DNA from: a virus
Strand: one strand, 5' to 3'
IMG/VR virus record: IMGVR_UViG_3300044577_000092
Span: 1-45,309 of that record
DNA: 45,309 nucleotides
The notes under the pieces are model-generated. The model was not told the DNA's origin. It did no database searches and worked only from the letters and a program-made list of their open reading frames with translations. The translations under genes were made by a program, and so were the position numbers. Position 1 is the first letter of the stretch. The number at the start of each line of letters is the position of its first letter. Of the stretch, positions 13,255 to 20,138 are shown piece by piece.

Positions 13255-13582
13255 CCACCCGCTCCCCCGTATTCTTGAGGTGTGCGGTTATCTTATCGTT
13301 TACCGTGGCTATGTACCAAAGCGTGCCGCCCTCGTTTATCCGCTTTAGCGCGGCGGCTACATTCTCTTCCGAGCATTCCGTGGGCGCGGTTACGGCGCAC
13401 CATGTCGCCATGGCCTCTTGAGCGGTTTGTAAAACGTCGCGCGGCACTATCTTGTAATCGTGCTCGGCAAGGGCGGCTTGGACGGCGCGGGTTTCCTTGG
13501 CATATTGACGCCAGTTTATATCAGACTCATACAAACCAGCCGATCCGCACATCGCCCGCGCAATAATTTCTTCCGTGTTCAT
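13247..13582 (-). CDS. small conserved phage protein, unknown function
   Basis: 111 residues from ATG 13582, set by the overlap with the stop of the 13579-13758 gene; the longer upstream frame is the shadow of that gene. Segments: NTEEIIARAMCGSAG, VQAALAEHDYKIVPRDVL, ECSEENVAAALKRINEGG. The first resembles the helical opening found in many short alphaproteobacterial phage proteins (EExIARAxC...), and the AALAEHD segment is shared with the 10598-10900 product. Function unknown. Confidence 0.75.
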   Translation of the reverse strand: MNTEEIIARAMCGSAGLYESDINWRQYAKETRAVQAALAEHDYKIVPRDVLQTAQEAMATWCAVTAPTECSEENVAAALKRINEGGTLWYIATVNDKITAHLKNTGERVGG

Positions 13583-13758
13583 GGCGTTAGCTTTCGGTAC
13601 ATTGGCAACTCCACGATACCGTCCATGCGCTCGGCGATCTCGTCCAGCTCGCGCGCGGTGGCTGCCCATCCGGCAATCAGCTTCCTACCGTCGCGGCCAC
13701 GGAACAACGATGCCGTCGCGTGCAAAAAGGCTTTGTCTTTGTTGGCCTGATCGGTCAT
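13579..13758 (-). CDS. 59-residue early protein, unknown function
   Basis: Starts in the ATGA overlap with the DUF1064 gene and ends in the ATGA overlap with the next gene, so its frame is certain although it is short. It is helical and basic at first (DQANKDKAFLHATASLFRGR), then acidic (ARELDEIAERMDGIVE). A small adaptor is conceivable. Its tight position behind the nuclease hints at a joint role. Confidence 0.7.
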   Translation of the reverse strand: MTDQANKDKAFLHATASLFRGRDGRKLIAGWAATARELDEIAERMDGIVELPMYRKLTP

Positions 13759-14078
13759 GTCACTACCGTAATCTTGATCCCGTATAACGCTTCTACAAGC
13801 CGCTTTCGCAAGGAAAATGCTTCCGTGAACGTCGGTTTTGATTTAACATCCTCGATAATAACTTCACCGGTGCGGCGGTCCAGAAAGCGGAAATCCGCGG
13901 TGTATTTTCCGATCTTCTTGCCCTTGATTATGATCGGAAAAACCGGCTGTATTTCGATCGCCCCGATCTCGTGGGCTTTGAAAAGATACACCAACTCGCC
14001 ATAGCGTTTGGCCTCGCGGGCACTGTCAAAGGTAATGCCGCCCACCGTGGTTTTTTTGGCGCCGTACTTGTTGCCCAT
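13755..14078 (-). CDS. DUF1064 nuclease (PD-(D/E)XK type)
   Basis: 107 residues from ATG 14078, seven bases after GAGG. It matches DUF1064 throughout: KYGAKKTTVGGITFDSAREA, RYGELVYLFKAHEIGAIE, QPVFPI, KYTADFRFLD, IIEDVKSKPT, FSLRKRLVEA. The likely catalytic set of the PD-(D/E)XK fold is E22, D62 and D77-V-K79. Such phage proteins resemble compact resolvases or endonucleases and probably cut branched DNA in recombination or packaging. The annealing-type protein at 17995-18675 would supply substrates. The molecular role is inferred from the fold. Confidence 0.85.
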   Translation of the reverse strand: MGNKYGAKKTTVGGITFDSAREAKRYGELVYLFKAHEIGAIEIQPVFPIIIKGKKIGKYTADFRFLDRRTGEVIIEDVKSKPTFTEAFSLRKRLVEALYGIKITVVT

Positions 14079-14368
14079 CACCTCACCTCAAAAAGCCGCC
14101 GGGACGCAACCAGGAGGTTAACGCCCCGGCGCAGCACAACGCGCCGGGTAGGCATGACGCGCGGTGTCTGGTGGGTGTGAGCTGGATTGTCCAGCCGTGT
14201 CGTAACTTCGAAGTGACTCGTGACGACCGCGTGTCGTCCCGTCACACCCGTGAACTGGTGGGGCGCAGCCGTTACCGGCTCCCGGGTTCCGCGAACGCTC
14301 GGATTCCCCGATCCGCCGGGCCGCTCAGTCTGCAGGCGCCCCATGATGTGTTGATCTCTGCCGCTCAT
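14078..14368 (-). CDS. basic Thr/Arg/His-rich ORF, unknown
   Basis: 96 residues. Both ends overlap neighbours (ATGA upstream, TGATG downstream), which supports translation. The composition is odd: many Arg, Thr, His and Val, no hydrophobic core pattern, and a sequence of short repeats such as THQTPRVMPTRRVVLRRG. Codon use differs from the adjoining genes, and the DNA is unusually rich in CGTC/GACG inverted repeats. It could be a recently arisen or disordered protein, or a spacer that only looks coding. Confidence 0.5.
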   Translation of the reverse strand: MSGRDQHIMGRLQTERPGGSGNPSVRGTREPVTAAPHQFTGVTGRHAVVTSHFEVTTRLDNPAHTHQTPRVMPTRRVVLRRGVNLLVASRRLFEVR

Positions 14369-14697
14369 TCGCTTACCCTCTCGTCTGAAAGTTTCTTATA
14401 TTTACAGAGTTCCTTTTGCCACTTAGGCTCGGCAAGCTTGCGGAAGATGTCTATTTCGTTGTTGCGGACGGGGCGGAAGCGGAAGCTGCCAAACGGCCAT
14501 TTTGGCGGATCTTGTTGGGTTTCCCTTAAGAAAAGCCCCGCGTGTTTAGAACAAGTTTTCCCGAGGCCGGTCACTGTATAAATCCAATTCTTTGTCAGGA
14601 AGGGGCTTTTTGCATAGCCGTAACCGTTTTCCGTGGCCCACGGATTTATGGCGTCATCCACGCATACCACCAGACTGCCTACCCTGATATCGCTCAT
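14365..14697 (-). CDS. small conserved phage protein, unknown function
   Basis: 110 residues from ATG 14697 (MSDIRVGSLVVCVDD), four bases after the upstream stop. Features: VCVDDAINPW, WIYTVTGLG, AGLFLRET, RFRPVRNNEIDIFRKL. This order (VVCVDxS... L..GxxYTVxxxG...LxLxE...RFRPVRxTxIxxFxxL) is a recurrent small beta-barrel protein of alphaproteobacterial phages. No function known to me. Confidence 0.8.
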   Translation of the reverse strand: MSDIRVGSLVVCVDDAINPWATENGYGYAKSPFLTKNWIYTVTGLGKTCSKHAGLFLRETQQDPPKWPFGSFRFRPVRNNEIDIFRKLAEPKWQKELCKYKKLSDERVSE

Positions 14698-14701
14698 GCC
14701 G

Positions 14702-14983
14702 TTAAATCCTTGTATAGCCGCCTTCAAAAGCCTTGGCGGGCGAAAAACTTTTATAACCATCCTGATAGACGACGTAGTAGCCGCCCACTACTGGCATGTG
14801 CTTTTTCATGTAGACGACGTCCACGAAGAACGGCGTATAGCCATCTTCTTCCGGCGTTATTATTGCGCCGAGGGGTGCTGTGTCGGCCTTGACGTCGATT
14901 TGCTTTATCTTCAGCGCCCAAACTTCCTTGTGGCATTTGTAACGGGGCATTTCAGCCGATGTGCCTTCTGTGGTTTCGTTCAT
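14702..14983 (-). CDS. conserved phage protein (YKCHKEVWALKI family)
   Basis: 93 residues. PRYKCHKEVWALKIKQIDV, ITPEEDGYTPFFVD and GGYYVVYQDGYKSFSPAKAF, ending GYTRI, are near-invariant blocks of a widespread short phage protein. Its function is unknown to me. The start overlaps the end of the preceding 56-residue gene (ATGA). Confidence 0.85.
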   Translation of the reverse strand: MNETTEGTSAEMPRYKCHKEVWALKIKQIDVKADTAPLGAIITPEEDGYTPFFVDVVYMKKHMPVVGGYYVVYQDGYKSFSPAKAFEGGYTRI

Positions 14984-15150
14984 GCTATTGCCTGTTTGTT
15001 ATGAATGGCATGCGCTAGATTACTCAGATGGGGCCACCGAGTTCGAAACAGCGCGCTGATTTTTTCGGGGGCAATGTGGGCGCCACACTCTTTCTGAATC
15101 AGGATGCTTAACGACTGTTCCGGGTTTTTGTCTTCAAAATCACTGTTCAT
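14980..15150 (-). CDS. 56-residue early protein, unknown function
   Basis: ATGA overlaps at both ends (15150-15147 and 14983-14980) fix this short frame between the Cro-like gene and the YKCHKEVWALKI gene. The protein is helical with a basic centre (SLSILIQKECGAHIAP, KISALFRTRWPHLSNL). As the partner cistron of the repressor it might be an antirepressor or regulatory peptide, but only position supports that. Confidence 0.65.
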   Translation of the reverse strand: MNSDFEDKNPEQSLSILIQKECGAHIAPEKISALFRTRWPHLSNLAHAIHNKQAIA

Positions 15151-15350
15151 GCCGTGGTTTCCCGGGTTTTCAAGAAGTCGTTTGGTTTTACCGCGCCGCC
15201 GGTTTCGGTCAAAATGCGAACCGCCACATCACGGCCGGGCCATACAGTGCCATTGCATATCGCCGTGATATAAGATGGCGACATCTGAATCCGCGCGGCG
15301 AAATCCTTGCGTTTAACACGGTGCTTTTCAAGCCAGTCTGATAATTGCAT
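15147..15350 (-). CDS. Cro/YdaS-like repressor
   Basis: 67 residues with a compact XRE-type HTH: LSDWLEKHRVKRKDFAARIQ (first helices) and SPSYITAICNGTVWP (turn and recognition helix), then a short C-terminal helix ending NDFLKTRE. Size and pattern match YdaS/Cro-type phage repressors. First gene of the leftward operon, divergent from the rightward one. Repeats at 15356-15384 directly before its start are probable operators, so it likely controls the two early operons and itself. Confidence 0.85.
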   Translation of the reverse strand: MQLSDWLEKHRVKRKDFAARIQMSPSYITAICNGTVWPGRDVAVRILTETGGAVKPNDFLKTRETTA

Positions 15351-15355
15351 GAACG

Positions 15356-15384
15356 CACCCTAACAGTAGGCCTACACCCTGACA
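15356..15384. promoter_or_regulatory. operator-like repeats before the Cro-like gene
   Basis: CACCCTAACA (15356-15365) and CACCCTGACA (15375-15384) are direct repeats 19 bp apart; between them lies the perfect palindrome GTAGGCCTAC (15366-15375). On the minus strand TTGTCA (15385-15380), a 17-base spacer and TAGGGT (15362-15357) form a possible promoter that would give a near-leaderless transcript for the gene starting at 15350. Confidence 0.55.
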
Positions 15385-15416
15385 ACAATTATTTTCATAT
15401 TCGGTGCATTTTATTA

Positions 15417-15445
15417 TTGCTTTCCATTTCAGTGTAAATTAATAT
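15417..15445 (+). promoter_or_regulatory. sigma70-like promoter of the rightward early operon
   Basis: TTGCTT (15417-15422), a 17-base spacer and TAATAT (15440-15445), in an AT-rich stretch; GGAG (15463-15466) and ATG 15475 follow. It faces the repressor promoter, about 70 bp away. Confidence 0.65.
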
Positions 15446-15474
15446 AAACCTAATCACCCGATGGAGAGCGATAG

Positions 15475-15822
15475 ATGGCAACCAAGCCCCGCACCAAAAA
15501 AGCCAAGTGGGCGAAACCAGCACCCAAAAAACTTTCGGACTTCGACCGGGTGGCAAACCGTGTCATTGCCGCCGTTGACGAGTTAAACGCCGCTTTGAAA
15601 GAAGCCGCGCCGCTTGAAGAAATTCAAGTCCAGATTCGCAGCGACGATGAAGTGCCGCGCAACTACTACTACAAGATTTACCACCTCACCCACATGAGTT
15701 TGGGTTTCCAGATAACGCGCCAAGAGCCGCTTTGGCAAGCAGTCGAAAATACTTCGGAAAAGCTGAACATGGAGATGAAGGCGCGGGTTTTCCGTAAGGA
15801 TAAATCAGGAGCCACCCCATGA
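15475..15822 (+). CDS. early protein, unknown function
   Basis: 115 residues, with GGAG before the ATG. The first 20 residues are strongly basic (KPRTKKAKWAKPAPKK), followed by a helix (RVANRVIAAVDELNAALKEA) and a beta region (EEIQVQIRSDD, NYYYKIYHL). A basic tail plus a small fold suggests nucleic-acid or protein binding. First gene of the rightward operon, where antitermination or host-takeover proteins often sit; no direct sign of either. Confidence 0.7.
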   Translation: MATKPRTKKAKWAKPAPKKLSDFDRVANRVIAAVDELNAALKEAAPLEEIQVQIRSDDEVPRNYYYKIYHLTHMSLGFQITRQEPLWQAVENTSEKLNMEMKARVFRKDKSGATP

Positions 15823-16262
15823 AACGACTACCCAAAACCCCGTCCCGCTTAATCCGCCTCGCCATCGCCGATTTCCGCCGCGTGCTGAAGCTCAAGAAAA
15901 CCTATGTCGTGGATATGAGTGTATGGCACAAACCAAATAACCATTGCAGCGTCTGTCTCGCGGGTGCCGTCATCGCCGGGACGTTGGGGGCGAAACCAGA
16001 TGAGAACCTAGGCCCCTTCGATTATAGCGACGCCACGGCAGAGGCGCTGGCGGCACTCGACGAATTCCGCGCAGGCTACATATCGGACGGGCTGAGCCGC
16101 CTGGACAAGGCCGACCTCTCCAAAACCAAAACCGATATCGTCGAAAACCTGGAAGATACTATAAGCAACGAAATCCAACAATCCATGGATAATAAGGACT
16201 GGCGTAGCTTTAACCGCCACATGCTCAGGCTTGCCGATGAGCTGGAAAAGATAAGGCTGTGA
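15819..16262 (+). CDS. conserved phage protein (YVVDMSVWHKP family)
   Basis: 147 residues starting in an ATGA overlap, with AGGAG upstream. KTPSRLIRLAIADFRRVLKL, YVVDMSVWHKPNNHCSVCLA and GAVIAGTLGA are signature blocks of a common alphaproteobacterial phage family of unknown function. CSVC may be a zinc or catalytic cysteine pair. The C-terminal 60 residues are helical and acidic. Confidence 0.85.
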   Translation: MKRLPKTPSRLIRLAIADFRRVLKLKKTYVVDMSVWHKPNNHCSVCLAGAVIAGTLGAKPDENLGPFDYSDATAEALAALDEFRAGYISDGLSRLDKADLSKTKTDIVENLEDTISNEIQQSMDNKDWRSFNRHMLRLADELEKIRL

Positions 16263-16264
16263 CC

Positions 16265-16474
16265 ATGAAGGACGGCGGACCGGCATATCCAACGGATGCT
16301 ACAGATTTTCGCGCCGGCATGACCATGCGGCAATTTTACAAGGCGGCGGCGCTTGGCAGCATCCCATTGCGAAGGTGGGGCCATTTAGGCAAGGACGAAA
16401 TTATAGCTGCATGGGTTACGCTCGCCGCCGAGGTGGCCGACCAAATGATAACCGAAGACGAGGAACACTCATGA
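16265..16474 (+). CDS. small conserved phage protein (GGPAYP family)
   Basis: 69 residues from ATG 16265, three bases after the preceding TGA; an in-frame GTG at 16259 is disfavoured. The N-terminal KDGGPAYPTDA and GMTMRQFYKAAALGS match the widespread short phage family GGPAFP...GMTLRDYFAAAAL of unknown function. It ends in an acidic tail. Confidence 0.85.
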   Translation: MKDGGPAYPTDATDFRAGMTMRQFYKAAALGSIPLRRWGHLGKDEIIAAWVTLAAEVADQMITEDEEHS

Positions 16475-16734
16475 CCCAACCGCACCTCACAGGCCTCACC
16501 GCCGCCGATCTACCCGGCCTCACCACAGAAGAGCTGGCCGCTGCATGGCACGATACCCAAGCTATACGCCAAGACCTCTGGGCCGCTCGTTTCAAGCGGG
16601 TGCTGACCGACATCGAAGAACGCGAGGGACGGAACGTCTTTCAGCTTTGGTGCGCAATAGAGCGTGAGCAAGGCAAGCGGAGAAACCTGAAATCCGAGCA
16701 GAAACAGCACGATATGATCCAAGGAACAAAATGA
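16471..16734 (+). CDS. early protein, unknown function
   Basis: 87 residues from ATG 16471, overlapping the previous TGA (ATGA). A Leu/Thr/Pro repeat (LTGLTAADLPGLTTEELAAA) leads into a long helix with charged residues. Possibly a helical adaptor. No recognised family. Confidence 0.65.
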   Translation: MTQPHLTGLTAADLPGLTTEELAAAWHDTQAIRQDLWAARFKRVLTDIEEREGRNVFQLWCAIEREQGKRRNLKSEQKQHDMIQGTK

Positions 16735-16735
16735 C

Positions 16736-16960
16736 ATGAAAGGTCTTTGTCCAGATTGTTTGACCATGCACACCGCCGACACCGCCTGTCCTGCCGTGTT
16801 GTGCGCTCGTTGCGGTGAGCTGATGCACAGCCCCGACGAGGCGGAAGGCTGCCGCGATCCGGCGTGTCCGCTGCAGGAGCCCGCCGAGATACTCACCATC
16901 AACCGTCTCGACCAAAAGCCGATGAAACAGACGACACACGCGCCATGGGGGAAAAGATGA
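16736..16960 (+). CDS. small zinc-finger protein
   Basis: 74 residues. Three knuckles: CPDC (5-8), CARC (about 23-26) and CRDPAC (about 39-44). These can bind one or two zinc ions. A polar tail follows. The ATGA overlap with the next gene sets the downstream start. Function unknown; nucleic-acid or protein binding is likely from the fold type alone. Confidence 0.7.
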   Translation: MKGLCPDCLTMHTADTACPAVLCARCGELMHSPDEAEGCRDPACPLQEPAEILTINRLDQKPMKQTTHAPWGKR

Positions 16961-17331
16961 AACCGGGGGATCGATATATAGGACGGCTGCGCGTTATAGA
17001 TGATGGCGACGATGAAACCGGACAGATAATTTATCTCGCCACCGACGATGACGAAGAAGTGGTGATTGCCGAAATACTTGAGTTCGGTCTGAACGACGCA
17101 AAACAACTGGCGACGGCAGAGACTCTGCGCGATTGCTGGAACACACTCGAAGGCATAGACCCGGCAGCGGTGGCGGATCTGCGGGAATCCCTGCAAGCCG
17201 CACACGACACGCTGGACACCATCTGCAAGGCCGGGCACGTCCATATTGTATCCGCCGCACTACCGCATGGCCATGGACTGGATAGCTTTCGCGCCGCCCT
17301 CGCCAAAGCCAGCACAGCCACAGGAGAATAA
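16957..17331 (+). CDS. early protein, unknown function
   Basis: 124 residues from ATG 16957 (ATGA overlap, GGGGG four to five bases upstream). A short beta barrel-like opening (GDRYIGRLRVIDDGD, GQIIYLATDDDEEVVI) precedes helices (LRDCWNTLEGI, VADLRESLQAAHDTLDTI). The C-terminal half resembles short phage proteins with repeated LREAL/AHxTL helices. No function assigned. Confidence 0.7.
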   Translation: MKPGDRYIGRLRVIDDGDDETGQIIYLATDDDEEVVIAEILEFGLNDAKQLATAETLRDCWNTLEGIDPAAVADLRESLQAAHDTLDTICKAGHVHIVSAALPHGHGLDSFRAALAKASTATGE

Positions 17332-17332
17332 C

Positions 17333-17668
17333 ATGCCGTTCGATCTTGATCCCAAATACATCGAAACCACCGAAGCCAAAGTACTGCGAGACGCGGCGGC
17401 TTATATCGAGGAACATGGGTGGTGTCAGAACCGTTTAGGAAATTCTGCTCCCTACGATGTCCACGGCCCAGTTTGTGTTGGCGGAGCCTTTATGCGCGTG
17501 CTCGACACCGACTATCTCCCATTGGCCCTGTGCCATCCTGCTGCCCGCGCCTTTGAAAAGTATGTTGACCGAAGCTATGTCGGTTTCAACGACACCCCCG
17601 GCCGCACCAAGGAAGACGTCATAGCCGCCCTTAACGGTGCCGCTGATATGTCGGAAAAGACGCCATGA
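17333..17668 (+). CDS. DUF6197-like protein
   Basis: 111 residues from ATG 17333 with AGGAG eight bases upstream. VLRDAAAYIEEHGWCQNRLG, GPVCVGGAFMR, and the C-terminal FNDTPGRTKEDVIAALNGAA match DUF6197, a small family found in actinobacterial and phage genomes whose hallmark is (A)xxxIxxxGWxxG...G.CxxGAI...WND..GRT..EVIxxL. Conserved Cys, Asn-Asp and Arg-Thr suggest a binding pocket, but no activity is known to me. Confidence 0.75.
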   Translation: MPFDLDPKYIETTEAKVLRDAAAYIEEHGWCQNRLGNSAPYDVHGPVCVGGAFMRVLDTDYLPLALCHPAARAFEKYVDRSYVGFNDTPGRTKEDVIAALNGAADMSEKTP

Positions 17669-17754
17669 AAGACCGTGCCAGCACGATTTTCGCGGCCGTC
17701 GTCATATTCGCCGTCGTTATGCTGGCCATGTGGACGATCGGAGATATGCCGTGA
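17665..17754 (+). CDS. 29-residue membrane peptide
   Basis: ATG in an ATGA overlap with the previous gene; the TGA overlaps the following GTG start (GTGA). The sequence is MKDRASTIFA followed by one hydrophobic segment (AVVIFAVVMLAMWTI) and a short acidic end. A single-pass inner-membrane peptide. Overlaps on both sides make translation credible despite the size. Confidence 0.6.
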   Translation: MKDRASTIFAAVVIFAVVMLAMWTIGDMP

Positions 17755-17963
17755 CCGAGACAATCGAACAGCAGATGAAAGACCTCATACACTCCGCCGT
17801 AAACGCCGCCCTGGAAATTGCTGCCCAACTAGCAGACGAGAGAGCGGAAATTGCCCAGGGCACCTCGTCGCGTTGGCTACATGAACCCAACGCCCTAAAC
17901 TTGGTGATCATTGAATGCGAAGACCTTGCCGCATCCATACGGAGACTGAAAACCGATGTCTGA
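17751..17963 (+). CDS. small helical early protein
   Basis: 70 residues from GTG 17751, which overlaps the preceding TGA; the longer frame upstream is a shadow. Mostly helical (TIEQQMKDLIHSAVNAALEI, CEDLAASIRRLKTDV). A helical bundle or coiled coil is likely. Unknown function. Confidence 0.65.
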   Translation: MTETIEQQMKDLIHSAVNAALEIAAQLADERAEIAQGTSSRWLHEPNALNLVIIECEDLAASIRRLKTDV

Positions 17964-17994
17964 CACCATGGCAGAGACACGACAGGAGAGATAA

Positions 17995-18675
17995 ATGCAA
18001 CACACGACAGGAGAACTGCTCGAGGCCGCCATCGCCATGCTGCACGATGCGCCGAAGGTTGACATCAAGGGTAAGAAATATAGCACGGTCGCGACACGGG
18101 TACAGTGTTTCCGACAATACTTCGCCGACTGGTCGATCATCAACACGCCGTTCGGCATAGAAGACGCCTGGGTAAGAGTGAAATGCGAAATCAGCGATCC
18201 AGACGGAAGGGTGATCGCGTCCGACATGGCCGAGGAAAACCGCAGCCAGGGGCCGATCAACAAAACCAGCGCCTTGGAGAACTGTACCACAAGCGCCATA
18301 GGACGGGCACTGGCAGCCTTCGGCCTGCATGGTGGTGAGTATGCCTCGGCAGGCGAGGTGAGCAACGCCATCGCGGCACAGACGGAAGAGACGGCAAAAG
18401 ACGGCGAGAAAAAGATGGGCTGGACGAAATCCGAACTGAAAGCCGCTTCACACGATATTTCAAGTCAGATCCATGCCGCAGAAAATATGGACGAGTTGCA
18501 ACAATTCTGGGAAAGCGCCGAAATCAAGTTAGCCCGCACCAGAATGAAAACCCATTATCCCGAGGGGCTTGATGCTGTCATGGAAGCAAAAGAGCACATG
18601 AAGGATCGGTTGACCGACGACGAGGAACGCCGCGCCATACAGGGCGAGCCGCAATCAAACTTGGATGCGGGATGA
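17995..18675 (+). CDS. probable single-strand annealing/recombination protein
   Basis: 226 residues, with AGGAG before the ATG. Residues 20-125 follow a pattern seen in phage annealing-type proteins of the Rad52/ERF group: VDIKGKKYSTVATRVQCFRQ, VRVKCEISDPDGRVIASDMA, NKTSALENCTTSAIGRALAA, FGLHGGEYASAGEV. The C-terminal 90 residues are helical and charged and may bind partner proteins. Such proteins coat single strands and anneal them in recombination-dependent replication. The DUF1064 nuclease could process the resulting joints. The group assignment is from memory of motifs; a different DNA-binding family is possible. Confidence 0.65.
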   Translation: MQHTTGELLEAAIAMLHDAPKVDIKGKKYSTVATRVQCFRQYFADWSIINTPFGIEDAWVRVKCEISDPDGRVIASDMAEENRSQGPINKTSALENCTTSAIGRALAAFGLHGGEYASAGEVSNAIAAQTEETAKDGEKKMGWTKSELKAASHDISSQIHAAENMDELQQFWESAEIKLARTRMKTHYPEGLDAVMEAKEHMKDRLTDDEERRAIQGEPQSNLDAG

Positions 18676-18998
18676 TGATCGTATCCGAAGAAGACTGTGA
18701 CCGCGCCGTTGATTTTATCCGCGACCACGCGCCGATCGTTGCAAAAGCGCGAGGCGAGCTTTCTTATGTCGAGGCTTATGGAAAGTCCCTCAAGGCCGTG
18801 ATCATGAAGCACTCCGACGAAAAGAGCGCCGCCGCGCAGGAACGTGAAGCCTATGCGTCACCGCAATGGGTAGAGCATTGCGGAAATCTACGGGATGCCA
18901 CCGTTGCTTTTGAGTTGGCGCGCGGCCTGGTGGACGCGGCGAAAATGCGCATAGACGTTTGGAGAAGTGAGAGCGCCAACAACCGGAAGAACTTCTAG
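18672..18998 (+). CDS. conserved phage protein linked to recombination genes
   Basis: 108 residues from ATG 18672 (ATGA overlap). Blocks: DFIRDHAPIVAKARGELSYV, EAYGKSLKAVIMKH, SAAAQEREAYASPQWVEHC, ELARGLVDAAKMRIDVWRSE, SANNR. This matches a common phage protein usually found directly after the annealing-protein gene, all helical. Probable accessory of recombination or DNA binding; not characterised to my knowledge. Confidence 0.85.
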   Translation: MMIVSEEDCDRAVDFIRDHAPIVAKARGELSYVEAYGKSLKAVIMKHSDEKSAAAQEREAYASPQWVEHCGNLRDATVAFELARGLVDAAKMRIDVWRSESANNRKNF

Positions 18999-18999
18999 C

Positions 19000-19243
19000 A
19001 TGGTAGACTGGCAACCCATAGAGACGGCGCCGAAGGACGGGACGTGGTTCTTGATTTGGCGAACTGACGAGGGGGCGGAAAGCTGTGAAGTCGGATGTTA
19101 TGACCCAACCTATTACTACGATTATGTCGAGGTGGACGTCGGATTGTTCAGACGCTACAAGGTTAGAGTCTTATGAGTGGCGCGGGTTCAATAATTTTCA
19201 TCGAGCAACCCACTGGATGCCCCTACCAGAGCCGCCAATATGA
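19000..19243 (+). CDS. DUF551 protein requiring a +1 frameshift
   Basis: The first frame begins MVDWQPIETAPKDGTWFLIW, the standard DUF551 opening, but meets TGA at 19174-19176. In the next frame the sequence continues EWRGFNNFHRATHWMPLPEP and stops at 19241-19243: the family's invariant THWMPLPEPP end. A +1 shift at TTA TGA G would join the two parts into about 80 residues. The second-frame stop overlaps the next gene's ATG (19240) as ATGA, like most junctions here, so the extended product is probably the real one. It could be programmed +1 frameshifting at a slow stop, a one-base insertion mutation, or a sequencing error. Cellular function of DUF551 is unknown. Confidence 0.7.
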
Positions 19244-19329
19244 CAAAGACTATATATTTTTTGTTTTGTGGGGCGTGGTTCGCGCTGGGACTTTCGTTAG
19301 GTACAATGTTGATGCTGTGGATAACATAA
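19240..19329 (+). CDS. 29-residue membrane peptide
   Basis: ATG overlaps the second-frame stop of the DUF551 gene. One hydrophobic helix (IYFLFCGAWFALGLSLGTML) with a basic N-terminus, ending LWIT. Similar in size to the membrane peptide at 17665-17754. No Shine-Dalgarno sequence of its own is evident, so translation would depend on ribosomes that finish the frameshifted product. Confidence 0.55.
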   Translation: MTKTIYFLFCGAWFALGLSLGTMLMLWIT

Positions 19330-19333
19330 CAAT

Positions 19334-19654
19334 ATGATGTCCCGCATAAAACCCCCAGGAGGCACCGTACAGCGCCAACAGCCGTTTGATACCGCAGGGT
19401 ACCAGAAAACCTTCAAGGACGCGGAGTGCGAAGCCTGTGGCGCCGTGGGGACTACCGTCGGTGCGCATTTCAACTTCGAGGCCGGCGGCATGGCATTTCG
19501 CGAGCCCGGCGCCGTCGCGGGGCTGTGCTTCGCGTGCCACAATATCGCGGACGGACGCACCAACGCCAGCAAGGAAGAACGCGATAAAATCTGGCTTCGC
19601 GTGTTGAAAAACGTGTTGAAGGCCAGGGCGATGGCCTGGAAGACCATCAAATAA
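19334..19654 (+). CDS. HNH-like (Ref-type) zinc protein
   Basis: 106 residues. CEACG (32-36), VGAHFNF and LCFACHNIADG form a Cys/His arrangement as in phage HNH-like proteins of the Ref group (CxxC...AH...LCxxCH). Downstream are helices with many Lys/Arg. Ref of phage P1 is a RecA-dependent nuclease; this protein is shorter and lacks an obvious long N-terminal arm, so only the core fold is suggested. Its place after recombination genes fits a role in DNA processing. Confidence 0.65.
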   Translation: MMSRIKPPGGTVQRQQPFDTAGYQKTFKDAECEACGAVGTTVGAHFNFEAGGMAFREPGAVAGLCFACHNIADGRTNASKEERDKIWLRVLKNVLKARAMAWKTIK

Positions 19655-19689
19655 CAACGGAGGCCTTACGCCAATGGCTGCCCCCGCCT

Positions 19690-19726
19690 GAAGGCGTTCG
19701 CCTTCCCCCTCCAGCCCAAGGCTGGA
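19690..19726 (+). other. two adjacent hairpins
   Basis: GAAGGCG (19690-19696) with CGCCTTC (19699-19705), and TCCAGCC (19710-19716) with GGCTGGA (19720-19726), are two perfect seven-base inverted repeats in the 102-bp spacer after the HNH-like gene. No T run follows, so RNA stability or attenuation is more likely than termination. Confidence 0.55.
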
Positions 19727-19756
19727 TTACCGTTTACTATAACAAGGAAAAGAGAC

Positions 19757-20047
19757 ATGGGTAATGAAATAATGGGATATTTTGCAAACGAGGCAGACAC
19801 CGTCCCGACATTTGACCCCGGATTATCTGCCCCCTGCCCGTTCTGTACTTTGCCGGTGCGAAGCAAGCCCGTGAAAACAATATCTTTAATGCATGTTGGT
19901 GGCACTCGTTCATATTTCTACCGCGCTCATAGGGATTGTTATGAAGGGGCGGACGAGGAAGAGATCGGGCATTTTGAAAGCAGTTTTATAGATTCACCGT
20001 TGCACAATGGACTGCTAAACGCAAAACAGCCCGACCCACCGAAGTGA
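19757..20047 (+). CDS. small zinc-binding protein
   Basis: 96 residues with AAGGAAAAGAG before the ATG. CPFC (27-30), H46 and HRDC (about 58-61) can form a zinc site, followed by an acidic helix. It stands alone after a spacer with two hairpins, so it may be expressed separately. Unknown family. Confidence 0.7.
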   Translation: MGNEIMGYFANEADTVPTFDPGLSAPCPFCTLPVRSKPVKTISLMHVGGTRSYFYRAHRDCYEGADEEEIGHFESSFIDSPLHNGLLNAKQPDPPK

Positions 20048-20138
20048 GCCGGGCAAGCACACCCGCCCTGTTTCCTCAGCTAAAGGAAGTTGAACGGGAT
20101 ATCGGGTGCGCTATCTACAGGAAAGAGAGGTGATGCCA

